Assembly (NCBI RefSeq): GCF_005937885.2
Contig: NZ_CP042176.1
Coordinates: forward strand, 5,141,501 to 5,205,500
Source: Bradyrhizobium sp. KBS0727
GTDB lineage: Bacteria > Pseudomonadota > Alphaproteobacteria > Rhizobiales > Xanthobacteraceae
DNA length: 64,000 nucleotides
Reading direction: 5' to 3'
The stretch's first letter is position 1. Each line of letters starts with the position of its first letter. The notes beneath the pieces are model-generated. The model had not been told where the DNA came from, ran no database searches, and was given only the letters and a program-made list of their open reading frames with translations. The position numbers and the translations under genes were made by a program. Of the stretch, positions 41,500-50,900 are shown piece after piece.

Positions 41500-42471
41500 A
41501 TGCCAGATAATTCAGAATTGCTGAAACGGCATATCCGGCAGATGGAGCTGCGACACCTCAGGGCATTCGTCGAAGTCGCGACGCACGGCAGTTATGTCCG
41601 CGCCGCGAATGCGCTCGGCATCGCGCAATCGGCCTTGAGCCGCCAGGTCTCGGCGCTGGAGCGCGCGGTCGGCGGCCGGCTGTTTCACCGCACCGGGCGC
41701 GGGGTCGCGCTGACCGAGATCGGCGAGCGGGTGCTGCCGCAGGGACGCGCGCTGATCGCGGATGCCTTGGCCTTCGAGCAGGCCGCCAAGAGCCCCGGCG
41801 ACCGGCCTTCCGGCGAAGTCACGCTCGGGCTGGTGCCGGTCGCATCACGCGCGTTCGTCGCCGGGCTGACCGCATTGCTGCGCGACGATTATCCGGGGAT
41901 CCGGCTGCGCGTGCTTGAGGGCTATAGCGGCCAGGTGGAGGAATGGCTCGCAACCCAGCGGGTGGATATCGCGGTCTATAATCGTTACCGGCGCGGCCGG
42001 GTCGCCAACGCCGAGGCCATCATGCGCGCGGACACCCATCTGATCATCCGCAGCAGCCACCCGATCGCGAAAGGCGCCGAGGTGGCGTTGCGCGCCCTTG
42101 CCGATGTCCCGCTGGCGCTGCCGGTGCGGCCGAACAGCCTGACAAACCTTCTGACCGGCCTCGCCGCAGCCCAGCATTTCGACCTCGATATTAGGCTGGA
42201 GGCGAGTTCGACCTCGCTGATCGGCGAGACCATCCGCGCCTCCGACCTTGCCACCATCTCGCCCGCGCATGTGTTCGCCCGCGAAATCGCTTCCGGCGAA
42301 TTCAGCGCCGTGCGAATCGTGCGTCCGACCATCGAACAGACAACCTGGATGTCGTTCGGCTCGCACCGGCCGCTATCGGCCGCGGCCGAGATCGTGACGC
42401 GCCTGATCCGAAAACTGGCTGCGCCGAAGCGCGGACCAACGGCGCGTCCCAGGCGGCCCGCGACCTCCTGA
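41500..42471 (+). CDS. LysR-type transcriptional regulator
   Basis: The product has 323 residues. The N-terminal helix-turn-helix is in ELRHLRAFVEVATHGSYVRA, then LGIAQSALSRQVSALE. The effector-binding domain follows from about residue 105 (SGEVTLGLVPVASRAF). It diverges from the CoA-transferase/Bug operon (40-base gap) and lies upstream of the TRAP operon in the same direction, so it could regulate both. The first 15 residues (PDNSELLKRHIRQ) are an extension before the usual Met. Confidence 0.92.
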   Translation: MPDNSELLKRHIRQMELRHLRAFVEVATHGSYVRAANALGIAQSALSRQVSALERAVGGRLFHRTGRGVALTEIGERVLPQGRALIADALAFEQAAKSPGDRPSGEVTLGLVPVASRAFVAGLTALLRDDYPGIRLRVLEGYSGQVEEWLATQRVDIAVYNRYRRGRVANAEAIMRADTHLIIRSSHPIAKGAEVALRALADVPLALPVRPNSLTNLLTGLAAAQHFDLDIRLEASSTSLIGETIRASDLATISPAHVFAREIASGEFSAVRIVRPTIEQTTWMSFGSHRPLSAAAEIVTRLIRKLAAPKRGPTARPRRPATS

Positions 42472-42614
42472 AGCATTTGGTCTCAGGCCCTGCGTCCCCC
42501 GGTTGTGAGGCCCATCATCTTCAGCCGGAGCGCCGTCCTTGACGATCAATTTCCTTTATGCGCAGCTATTTCAAACAACAACATGTCCCTTGGGAGGAAA
42601 TCTTGGGAGGAGAT

Positions 42615-43646
42615 ATGGTCGCGCTTCTGCGAACGCTTGCCGGTTCCGGCCTTCTGATTGCAACAACCGTTCTGGCACAGGCCGCGGACCCGGTGAAACT
42701 GCGCGTGGCCGACTCGTTTCCGAAGGGCCACTATCTGGTCAAGCTAATCCTTGAACCCTGGATGGAAGAGGTCACGAAGCGTACCAACGGCGCGGTGACC
42801 TTCGAGCACTATCCAGCCCAGCAGCTCGGCAAGGCGACCGACATGCTGAAGCTGACGCAGACCGGCGTCGCCGATATCGGCTATGTCGCCCCGGCCTATA
42901 CGTCGGACAAGATGCCGGTCTCCGAAGTGGCGATGCTGCCAGGAGCGTTCGAGCATTCCTGCCAAGGCACCCTCGCCTACTGGAAGCAGGCGCGGACCGG
43001 CGTGATCGCGGAGCAGGATTATACCGCAAACAACATCCGCCTGCTGCTCGCCGTGAGCCTGCCGCAATACCGCATCTTCACCGTCAAGAATCCGGTGAAG
43101 GATCCCGCTGATGTCACCGGCCTGAAATTGCGCTCCACCGGCGGCGCGCAGGACCTTACCCTGCGCGCGATCGGCGCCGTACCGGTGCGCATGGCGGCCC
43201 CCGACGCCTATGAATCGCTGTCGCGCGGCACCATGGACGGGCTGCTGTTTCCGCTCGAGAGCGTGGTCGCCTATGGCGCCGACAAGCTCGTCAAATATTC
43301 CACCGACGGCGTCGGCTTCGGCAGCTTCATCGTCTCCTATTCGATCAGCGACAGCGCCTGGAAGAAGCTGACTCCGGAGATCCAGAAGGCGATGGTCGAT
43401 GTCGCTGAAGAGATCATTCCTTCCGCCTGCCAGTCGGTGCAGAAGTCGGACGACGAGACCAAGAAGTCGCTCGAAGCCAAGGGCATTCGTTTTGATGCCC
43501 TCTCGCCTGAGGTCAACGTCAAGTTCAAGGACCTGATGAAGGGCGTCGCCAAGACCTGGTCGGAAGGACTGGACGGGCGCGGCAAGCGCGGCAGCGACGC
43601 GCTGAAGGAATTCGACGCGGCGGTAGCGGCCATTTCCGCCAAATAG
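42615..43646 (+). CDS. TRAP transporter solute-binding protein (DctP-like), first
   Basis: The product has 343 residues from the ATG at 42615, with GGGAGGAGAT upstream; a frame from 42558 is open but begins upstream of the ribosome site. A signal peptide (VALLRTLAGSGLLIATTVL) ends near QAA-DP. Family features are FPKGHYLVKLILEPWMEEV and the conserved GLKLRSTGG..RMAAPDAYESLSRG region that contains the carboxylate-binding Arg. It is the first gene of the TRAP operon. Its paralog at 45565 shares the same segments. Confidence 0.9.
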   Translation: MVALLRTLAGSGLLIATTVLAQAADPVKLRVADSFPKGHYLVKLILEPWMEEVTKRTNGAVTFEHYPAQQLGKATDMLKLTQTGVADIGYVAPAYTSDKMPVSEVAMLPGAFEHSCQGTLAYWKQARTGVIAEQDYTANNIRLLLAVSLPQYRIFTVKNPVKDPADVTGLKLRSTGGAQDLTLRAIGAVPVRMAAPDAYESLSRGTMDGLLFPLESVVAYGADKLVKYSTDGVGFGSFIVSYSISDSAWKKLTPEIQKAMVDVAEEIIPSACQSVQKSDDETKKSLEAKGIRFDALSPEVNVKFKDLMKGVAKTWSEGLDGRGKRGSDALKEFDAAVAAISAK

Positions 43647-43700
43647 ACGCAAGACGCGGTTCGCCGCAGCCTGCAAGATAGGCACCTGGGGAGGTGAATT

Positions 43701-44249
43701 TTGCTCGACGGAATATTAAAGGTGCTGGCCACGATCGAGAAGATCGCCTCGACCATTGCCGCGGTGTTCATGTTTGCGATCATGATCATCGTGTTCGGCG
43801 ACGTCATCATGCGCTACGCCTTCAACAAGCCGTTCTCGTGGGCCTATGACCTGATCTCGCTGTATCTGATGGCGGGTATTTTCTTCCTGGTTCTCTCCGA
43901 GGCTTACACCGACCGCGCGCATGTCAGCGTGGATATACTGCAGCAGAAATTCTCGCCGCCGATGATCCGCCTGTCCGAGATCGTCACCTGCATCGTCGGC
44001 ATCACGGTGTTCGCGCTGATCGCCTATCTCGGCTTCCTGCGCGCCGCCGACAGCTTCCGCTCCTCCGACGTCATGGCCGGCGCGATCCCGTGGCCGATGT
44101 GGCCCTCGATCGGCATGGTACCTTTCGGCGCCGGGCTCATCACTCTCCGGCTGGCCGCGCACCTGATCGGTCATGTCCTCTCACTCGCCACCGGGCGCGC
44201 CGTGATCGCGCTGCCTGCCGCCCACGCCGCCGGAGAAACCTTCGAATGA
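43701..44249 (+). CDS. TRAP transporter small permease (DctQ-like)
   Basis: This 182-residue membrane protein has four hydrophobic segments, including AAVFMFAIMIIVFGDVIMRY, with FNKPFSWAYDLISL following as typical for DctQ. It starts with TTG at 43701, preceded by GGGGAGGTG. Its stop overlaps the DctM start as ATGA. It forms the complex with the large permease that imports a carboxylate with sodium or protons. Confidence 0.9.
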   Translation: MLDGILKVLATIEKIASTIAAVFMFAIMIIVFGDVIMRYAFNKPFSWAYDLISLYLMAGIFFLVLSEAYTDRAHVSVDILQQKFSPPMIRLSEIVTCIVGITVFALIAYLGFLRAADSFRSSDVMAGAIPWPMWPSIGMVPFGAGLITLRLAAHLIGHVLSLATGRAVIALPAAHAAGETFE

Positions 44250-45535
44250 TTCTCACTCTGGCGATGGTGGTGCTGTTCGTGCTTCTCGCGATCGGCACCC
44301 CGGTAGGCTTTGCGATGGCGGGCTCGGGTGTCCTCGGGCTCTATCTGATCGGCGGCATGCCGATGCTGTCAGGCATCCTGCAGACCGCGCCGCTGTCGGC
44401 GGTGACGTCTTACGAATTGATCACCATCCCGATGTTCCTGCTGATGGCCGAGTTCGTTCTGGTCAGTGGCATTGCCGACGATCTGTTCAAGGCGACCGCC
44501 GCCTGGGTCGGCAAGATCCCCGGCGGTCTCGGCATGGCAACGGCGCTCGCCGGCGCAGGGTTCGGCGCGATCTGCGGCACCAGCACGGCGTCGGCTGCAA
44601 CGCTGTCGGCAACCAGCCTGCCCGCGATGCTGAAGCAGGGCTATGAGCCGAAAATGGCAGCCGGCGTGGTCGCCATTTCAGGCACGCTCGCAATGCTGAT
44701 CCCGCCGTCGGTGGCGCTCGTCATCTATGGGCTGCTCGCCGAAGTGAATATCGGCGCGCTGCTGATCGGCGGCGTCATCCCCGGCATTCTCGTGACTTTC
44801 ACCATCATGGCCACCGTCTGGTTCCTGGCCTGGCAGGATCCGTCGCGTGCGCCTTCGGCGCCCGCGGTTTCGCTCGCCGAGAAATTCCGGATGCTCCGGG
44901 TGGTCGGTCCGATGCTGTTGCTGTTCGGCATGGTGACCGGTGTGATCTATACCGGTGTCGCGACGCCGACCGAAGCCTCGGCCCTCGGCGCATTCGGCGC
45001 CTTCGTGCTTGCGATCTGGAAGGGCAAGATCAATCCGCAGTCGCTGCGCAGCGCGCTTTTGCGCTCGGCTCACGGCACCTGCATGATCGCAATGATCCTG
45101 TTCGGCGCCTCGATCTTTGGCTACTTTTTTACTCTGACGCAGGTGACGCAAAATCTGGTGGCCTGGGTCGGCGGCCTGCATGTCGCCCCCTGGATCATCC
45201 TGACCATCATCCTGTTCGGCTACATCGTGCTCGGCTCCTTCATGGACCAGATCGCGATCCTGGTGCTCACGGTTCCGATCGTGCTGCCGCTGATCAAATC
45301 GCTGGGCTACGATCCACTCTGGTTCGGCGTCATCAAGATCGTCACTGCCGAGGTCGGCATGATCACGCCGCCGGTCGGACTGAACTGCTTCGTGGTGGCA
45401 CGCTATTCGGGACGACCGGTCGCTGAAGTGTTCCACGGCGTGTTTCCGCATTTCGTCGCCCATCTGTTCGCGATCGCGATCCTGGTGGTCTGGCCGCAGA
45501 TCATTCTCTGGCTGCCCATCAAGATGGGTTACTGA
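44246..45535 (+). CDS. TRAP transporter large permease (DctM-like)
   Basis: This 429-residue membrane protein with about twelve hydrophobic segments forms the transport channel. The family pattern is visible at LAGAGFGAICGTSTASAATL and at PKMAAGVVAISGTLAMLIPP, with the C-terminal part GYIVLGSFMDQIAILVLTVP. The ATG at 44246 overlaps the small permease stop; frames further upstream run through that gene. Downstream is the second binding protein. Confidence 0.93.
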   Translation: MILTLAMVVLFVLLAIGTPVGFAMAGSGVLGLYLIGGMPMLSGILQTAPLSAVTSYELITIPMFLLMAEFVLVSGIADDLFKATAAWVGKIPGGLGMATALAGAGFGAICGTSTASAATLSATSLPAMLKQGYEPKMAAGVVAISGTLAMLIPPSVALVIYGLLAEVNIGALLIGGVIPGILVTFTIMATVWFLAWQDPSRAPSAPAVSLAEKFRMLRVVGPMLLLFGMVTGVIYTGVATPTEASALGAFGAFVLAIWKGKINPQSLRSALLRSAHGTCMIAMILFGASIFGYFFTLTQVTQNLVAWVGGLHVAPWIILTIILFGYIVLGSFMDQIAILVLTVPIVLPLIKSLGYDPLWFGVIKIVTAEVGMITPPVGLNCFVVARYSGRPVAEVFHGVFPHFVAHLFAIAILVVWPQIILWLPIKMGY

Positions 45536-45564
45536 GGCAACAACAATAACGGGAGCGAAATCTC

Positions 45565-46602
45565 ATGATCGCAGGTCTCAACAAACGATCCGTCCTTGGG
45601 CTGACCTTCCTTGCCACCGCGGCATACCCCGCCGCGGCGCAGGAGAAGATCACGCTGCGCCTCGCCGAGAGCCTTCCTGCTGGTCACGTCATTCATGAAC
45701 TGGTGGCCAAGCCGTTCATGGAGCTGGTGACCAAGGGCACCAGCGGGCAGGTGACATTTCAGGAATACCCCGCCGAGCAGCTCGGCAAGGCCAAGGACAT
45801 GGCGCAACTCACCGTCGCCGGGGTCGCCGACATCTCCTATATCGTCCCGTCCTACTCGTCGGAGAAATATCCGTTGACCGCGGTCGCCGAATTACCGGGC
45901 ATCTTCCAGACCGAATGCCAAGGCTCGCTCGCGTTCTACAAGATTTCGCATAATGGCGGAATCCTGGAGACCAAGGAATTCGGACCCAATCAGTTGAGGC
46001 CACTGGTGACCATCGCGCTGCCTGCCTATCAGATCCAGCTCGCCAACAGCCGCGAGGTCAAGACCGCCAAGGATCTCGAAGGTCTGAAGATCCGCACCAC
46101 CGGCGGCGCCATGGACCTGATGATGCGCTCGATCGGCGGCGTTCCCGTTCGTATGGCCGCGCCCGAGATCTATGAATCGCTGACCCGTGGCACCCTCGAC
46201 GGCCTGATCTTTTCGTACCAGAGCTCGGTGTCGTACGAGTTCGGCAAGATCCTCAAGTCCGGCACCGAGGGCCTGAACTTCGGCACAGCGATCTTCACCT
46301 ATTCGATCGGCGAAGCCAAATTCAAGTCGCTACCCGAGAACGTCCGCAAGGTGCTGGTCGAGGCCGGTGAGCAGACCACGCGCGAAGGCTGTAAGCGCTT
46401 CGAGGATGGCGAACTGGCGGCGGCCGAGAAGATCAAGTCGCAGGGCATGAAGGTGATCAACTTCAGCGCCGAGGACAAGAAAGTGTTCGACACCGCGTTC
46501 AAGGCAGTGGCTGAGGACTGGGTCAAGGACATCAACAAGCGCAACAAGCCCGGCACCGAGGTGTACAAGGCCTTAACCGAGGCTTTGGCCGCGGGCCATT
46601 GA
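45565..46602 (+). CDS. TRAP transporter solute-binding protein (DctP-like), second
   Basis: The product has 345 residues, with a signal peptide (GLNKRSVLGLTFLATAAYPA) ending near AAA-QE. It shares with the first binding protein the segments GTSGQVTFQEYPAEQLGKAK and LKIRTTGG..RMAAPEIYESLTRG. GGGAGCG precedes the ATG. It is placed after DctM rather than before DctQ, giving the unusual order P-Q-M-P. It probably recognises a different but related acid, sharing one membrane channel. Confidence 0.9.
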   Translation: MIAGLNKRSVLGLTFLATAAYPAAAQEKITLRLAESLPAGHVIHELVAKPFMELVTKGTSGQVTFQEYPAEQLGKAKDMAQLTVAGVADISYIVPSYSSEKYPLTAVAELPGIFQTECQGSLAFYKISHNGGILETKEFGPNQLRPLVTIALPAYQIQLANSREVKTAKDLEGLKIRTTGGAMDLMMRSIGGVPVRMAAPEIYESLTRGTLDGLIFSYQSSVSYEFGKILKSGTEGLNFGTAIFTYSIGEAKFKSLPENVRKVLVEAGEQTTREGCKRFEDGELAAAEKIKSQGMKVINFSAEDKKVFDTAFKAVAEDWVKDINKRNKPGTEVYKALTEALAAGH

Positions 46603-47861
46603 CCGGGCATCCCGTGACAAGCACCACAACTTCCGCGCCGGCGGGACCGCTCGCCGGCGTCAGGATCCTCGATCTCACCAGTGTGATGATGGGTCCCTAT
46701 GCGACCATGATCCTCGGCGACTACGGCGCCGACGTCATCAAGGTCGAGAGCCCCGACGGCGACGTCATGCGCTTCGCCGCCCCGATGCGTCATCCCAAAA
46801 TGGGCGCGATGTATCTGCAGGGTAATCGCAACAAGCGCTCCATCGTGCTCGACCTCAAGAAGCCCGGCGGGCGCGCGGCGTTGCTCCGGCTGGCAGCGAC
46901 CGCCGATGTCTTCGTCCACAATGTCAGGCCGGCGGCGATGGCCCGGCTCAGGCTCGGCGCCGACGATCTGCTCGCGATCAACCCGCGGCTGGTCTATGCC
47001 AGCCTGCACGGTTTTGGCGAAACCGGTCCCTATGCCGGACGGCCCGCTTATGACGACCTGATCCAGGGCCTGACCGCATTGCCGGCGCTGACCGGAAAGA
47101 TCACCGGCGAGCCGCGCTACTCGCCGGCCACGATGGCCGACCGGATCGTCGGGCTGAATGCGGTCCACGCCATCCTGGCGGCGCTTTTTCACCGCGAGCG
47201 CAGCGGCGAAGGCCAAGCCATCGAAATCCCGATGTTCGAAACCATGGCGCAGTTCGTGCTTGGCGATCACATGGCCGGCCGCAGTTTCGAGCCGCCGATC
47301 GGGCCAGCAGGCTATTCGCGGTTGCTGTCGCCCGATCGCCGGCCCTACCAGACCAGCGACGGCTATGTCTGCGCGCTGGTCTACTCCGACAAGCAGTGGA
47401 ATGCGTTCTTTCGCCTGATCGGCCTCGTCAACGAAGCCGACCGCGACCCGCGCCTGAACGGCATCAGCGCGCGCACGAGGAACTACGACTTCGTCTACGA
47501 CTGGTTTTCGCAAGTGATGAAGACCCGCACCACGGCCGAATGGATGGCGTTTTTCAACGAGGCCGACATTCCGCATGCGCCGATGCACGACCTCGACAGC
47601 CTGATCGACGACCCGCATCTCGCCGCGGTCGGATTGCTTCACACCATCGACCACCCGACCGAAGGCCCGCTGCGCGTCGCCGGCCCCGCCGCGACCTGGA
47701 GCAAGACCCCTCCCTCGATCCGGCATCACCCGCCGCGGCTTGGCGAGCATGGCGGCGAGATCTTGCGCGAGGCCGGGTTTTCGGAAGACGAAATTGCAGC
47801 ACTTGCGGTGGAAGGCGCATTGATTGAGTCGGACAACACCGATCTCAATCAGTCATCCTGA
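46599..47861 (+). CDS. Class III (CaiB/BaiF) CoA-transferase
   Basis: The product has 420 residues. The start is TTG at 46599, overlapping the stop of the second DctP; a GTG at 46614 is an alternative five codons later. Family features are AGVRILDLTSVMMGPYATMI, LGDYGADVIKVESPDGD, GNRNKRSIVLDL and catalytic Asp181 in SPATMADRIVGLN. It is the last gene of the TRAP operon, consistent with uptake of an acid and its activation to a CoA thioester. The short C-terminal tail (LIESDNTDLNQSS) is not conserved. Confidence 0.9.
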   Translation: MTGHPVTSTTTSAPAGPLAGVRILDLTSVMMGPYATMILGDYGADVIKVESPDGDVMRFAAPMRHPKMGAMYLQGNRNKRSIVLDLKKPGGRAALLRLAATADVFVHNVRPAAMARLRLGADDLLAINPRLVYASLHGFGETGPYAGRPAYDDLIQGLTALPALTGKITGEPRYSPATMADRIVGLNAVHAILAALFHRERSGEGQAIEIPMFETMAQFVLGDHMAGRSFEPPIGPAGYSRLLSPDRRPYQTSDGYVCALVYSDKQWNAFFRLIGLVNEADRDPRLNGISARTRNYDFVYDWFSQVMKTRTTAEWMAFFNEADIPHAPMHDLDSLIDDPHLAAVGLLHTIDHPTEGPLRVAGPAATWSKTPPSIRHHPPRLGEHGGEILREAGFSEDEIAALAVEGALIESDNTDLNQSS

Positions 47862-47990
47862 GGCGGGAGCCTTGCGGTGCACTTGCACCGCTGGGCGAGC
47901 CGCGAGGGTGCGCGGCCCGGCTGGAGGCCGTCGCCCTTCGAGACGGCCGCGTTGCGCCACAGCTCCCTCTACGTCATTGCAATGACGGGA
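47848..47990. repeat. Intergenic palindromic repeat, family B (degenerate)
   Basis: Sequence after the CoA-transferase stop contains CATCCTGAGGCGGGAG, CTTCGAGACGGCCGCGTTGC and a 16-bp perfect palindrome CGTCATTGCAATGACG (47972-47987). I recall similar blocks at gene borders in Bradyrhizobium. It lies between two convergent genes and may terminate them. Confidence 0.55.
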
Positions 47991-47997
47991 ACGGGAC

Positions 47998-50900
47998 CTA
48001 CCACGCGTCGATGCACGGCCGCTTGCGGTGGTTGCGCGGTTCGGGCTTCGGCACCGAGCGCAGGCCGGACATGATCCAGTGCCTGGTATCGGCGGGATCG
48101 ATCACCTCGTCGATCTCCAGCACCGAGGCGATCGAGACCGCCTTGCCGTTGGCATAGAGCTCGGCGACCTTGGCCTTGTACCAGTTCTCGCGCTCGACGG
48201 GATCGGCGATCGCTTCCATCTCCTTGCGGAAGCCGAGCCGCACATAGCCTTCCAGGCCCATGCCGCCGAACTCGCCGGTCGGCCATGCCACCGTGAAGAA
48301 CGAGGCGTGGAAGCCGCCGCCGATCATGGATTGCGCGCCGAGACCGTAGCCCTTGCGCAACACGATGCCGAACAGCGGCACGGTGAGGCTGGCGCCGGTC
48401 ACGAACATGCGCGCGACGTGGCGCACGATCGCGGTCTTTTCCGCCTCGGGACCGACCATGAAGCCCGGCGTGTCACACAGCGACACGATCGGAATATCGA
48501 AGGCGTCGCAGAGCTGCAGGAAGCGCGCGGCCTTGTCGCCGGCCGCGGCATCGATCGCGCCGCCGAGGTGCTTTGGATTGTTGGCGATCAGGCCGAACGG
48601 CTTGCCCTCGATGCGGATGAACGCCGTGATCATGCCGACGCCGAAATCCCTGCGGATTTCCAGCACCGATCCTTCGTCGGCGACGAGATCGATGACGGTC
48701 CGGATGTCATAGACCCGCAGGCGATTTTCCGGAATCGCCCGCCGCAGCAGCCGCTGGTCCGGCGCTTTCCAGTCCGCGACCGCGCCCTGGAAATACGACA
48801 GATACTTCTGCGCGACCGAAGTCGCCTCCTCCTCGTCCTCGACGAGGATATCGATCACGCCATTCGGCGACTGGAACGACACCGGGCCTACTTCGGCCGG
48901 GTGATAGACGCCAAGGCCGCCGCCCTCGATCATCGCGGGGCCGCCCATGCCGATCGATGCATTTTTCGTCGCGATGATGACGTCGCAGCAGCCGAGCATC
49001 GCGGCATTACCCGCGAAGCAATAGCCGGAGACGACGCCGATCACCGGCACCAGCCCGGACAGTTTTGCGAACTGCACGAACGACGGTCCGTCGAGGCCGG
49101 TCATGCCGAGCCGGTCGGTATCGCCGGGACGGCCGCCGCCGCCTTCGGCATAGAACACCAGCGGCAACTTCCACTGCTCGACCAGGCCCAGCATGCGGTC
49201 GATCTTCTTGTGGTTCATGTGGCCTTGCGTGCCGGCCAGCACGGTATAGTCGTAGGAGATCACCATGCAGCGCGCGCCCTCGGCGCCGAATTTGTCGGCG
49301 TTGACGGTGGCGACGCCGGAGATCAGGCCGTCGGCCGGCGTGTTCATGATGAGATCGTCGACCTTCCGGCGGCGGCGTTGCGCCGCGATCGCCAGCGAGC
49401 CGTATTCGACGAACGAGCCTTCGTCGACCAGTTGCGCGACGTTCTCCCGCGCCGTGCGCTGGTTGGTCTTGCGGCGACGCTCGACCGAGGCCGGGCGATT
49501 TTCATCGAGCGTGATGGCGTGGCGCGCGATCAGCTCGGCCAGGTCAGGGCGGATGTGATCGAGATCGACGGTCTCTTCCTCGGCTATGTCATGGGCGTCG
49601 ATCTCGGCGGGTTCGAGATACAGGATCGCCTCGTCCTGCATCAGGGTCACGCCGGCGCCCGCAATCACCTTGGTCACCTTGCCGCCGTGTGGCGCCGTCA
49701 CCAGATGCTCCATCTTCATCGATTCCAGCACGGCGATCTGCTGGCCGGGGCGCACGAGATCGCCTTCCCGCACCTCGATCGCGACGATGGTGCCCTGCAA
49801 CGGCGCGGGGACCGCAACCGAACCAGCGGGGCCTGCCGTCGAGGTCTCGGCCTTGGGCGCGCCGTTCTCGGCCGCGCTGCCGGCCTCGGCGAGCAACGAC
49901 TCCGCCGTGGTTTCCCTGGCGGCGCCGACCAACTCGGCGGCATGTGCATCGATAAAACCGGTGCTGACATGGTTGGCGGCAAAATCCGGATGCGCCAGGA
50001 TCGCGGCCAGGAACGGAATATTGGTGGCGACACCGCCGATCCGGAACTCGCGCAGCGTTCGCTGCGCCTTTTGCACCACGTCGGTCCATTTCCCGCCCGG
50101 CGCATGCACGATCACCTTAGCGAGCAGCGAGTCGAAGGCGGCGCTGGTCCTGTAGCCGGAGTAGCCAAACGTATCGACGCGCACGCCGGGGCCAGACGGC
50201 AGGTCGAACATCGACAGCGTTCCGCCGGTCGGCTTGGTAGCCCCGGTCTCGTCCATCACTTCCATGTTGACGCGGAGCTGCATGGCGTAGCCGCGCGGCT
50301 TTGGGATATAGGCCTGCGCCAGCCCGAGCGAGCCCAGCGTGGCGCCGGCCGCGACCGCAAGCTGCGCCTGCACCAGATCGACGCCCAGCACTTCCTCGGT
50401 CACGGTATGCTCGACCTGAAGCCGCGGGTTGGCTTCGATGAAGGCGAACGCCTTGTCGTCGCCCTTGTCTTTTCCCTGAGCCTCGTTATCGACTAGAAAT
50501 TCGAAGGTGCCGAGGTTGCCGTAGTTCGCGGCAGCCGCCAGCTTCTTGGCGGCATCGATGATGCGCGAACGCAGGCCATCGGTCAGCGAGGGGCTCGGTG
50601 CCACCTCGATCAGTTTCTGGTTGCGGCGCTGGATCGTGCATTCGCGCTCCCAGAGATGGCTGACCGCGCCATGCTGGTCGCAGATGATCTGCACTTCGAT
50701 GTGGCGGGCATTGCGGATCAGCCGCTCGACATAGACGCCGTCGCTGCCAAACGCGGCCTTGGCCTCGGACTGGCAGCGCGCATAGGCCTCGTCCAGCTTG
50801 GCGGCATCCTCGACGATCCGCATGCCGCGGCCGCCGCCGCCGGCGATGGCCTTGATCATCACAGCTGCGCCGTCGCCCTGGGATGCGAAAAAGGCCTTGA

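Noticed and set aside
48028-50496. Open plus-strand frame of 822 codons opposite the acyl-CoA carboxylase
   Set aside because: It is antisense to a gene with clear domains; the translation is Asp/Gly/Arg-rich with no family features, which is usual for high-GC shadow frames.
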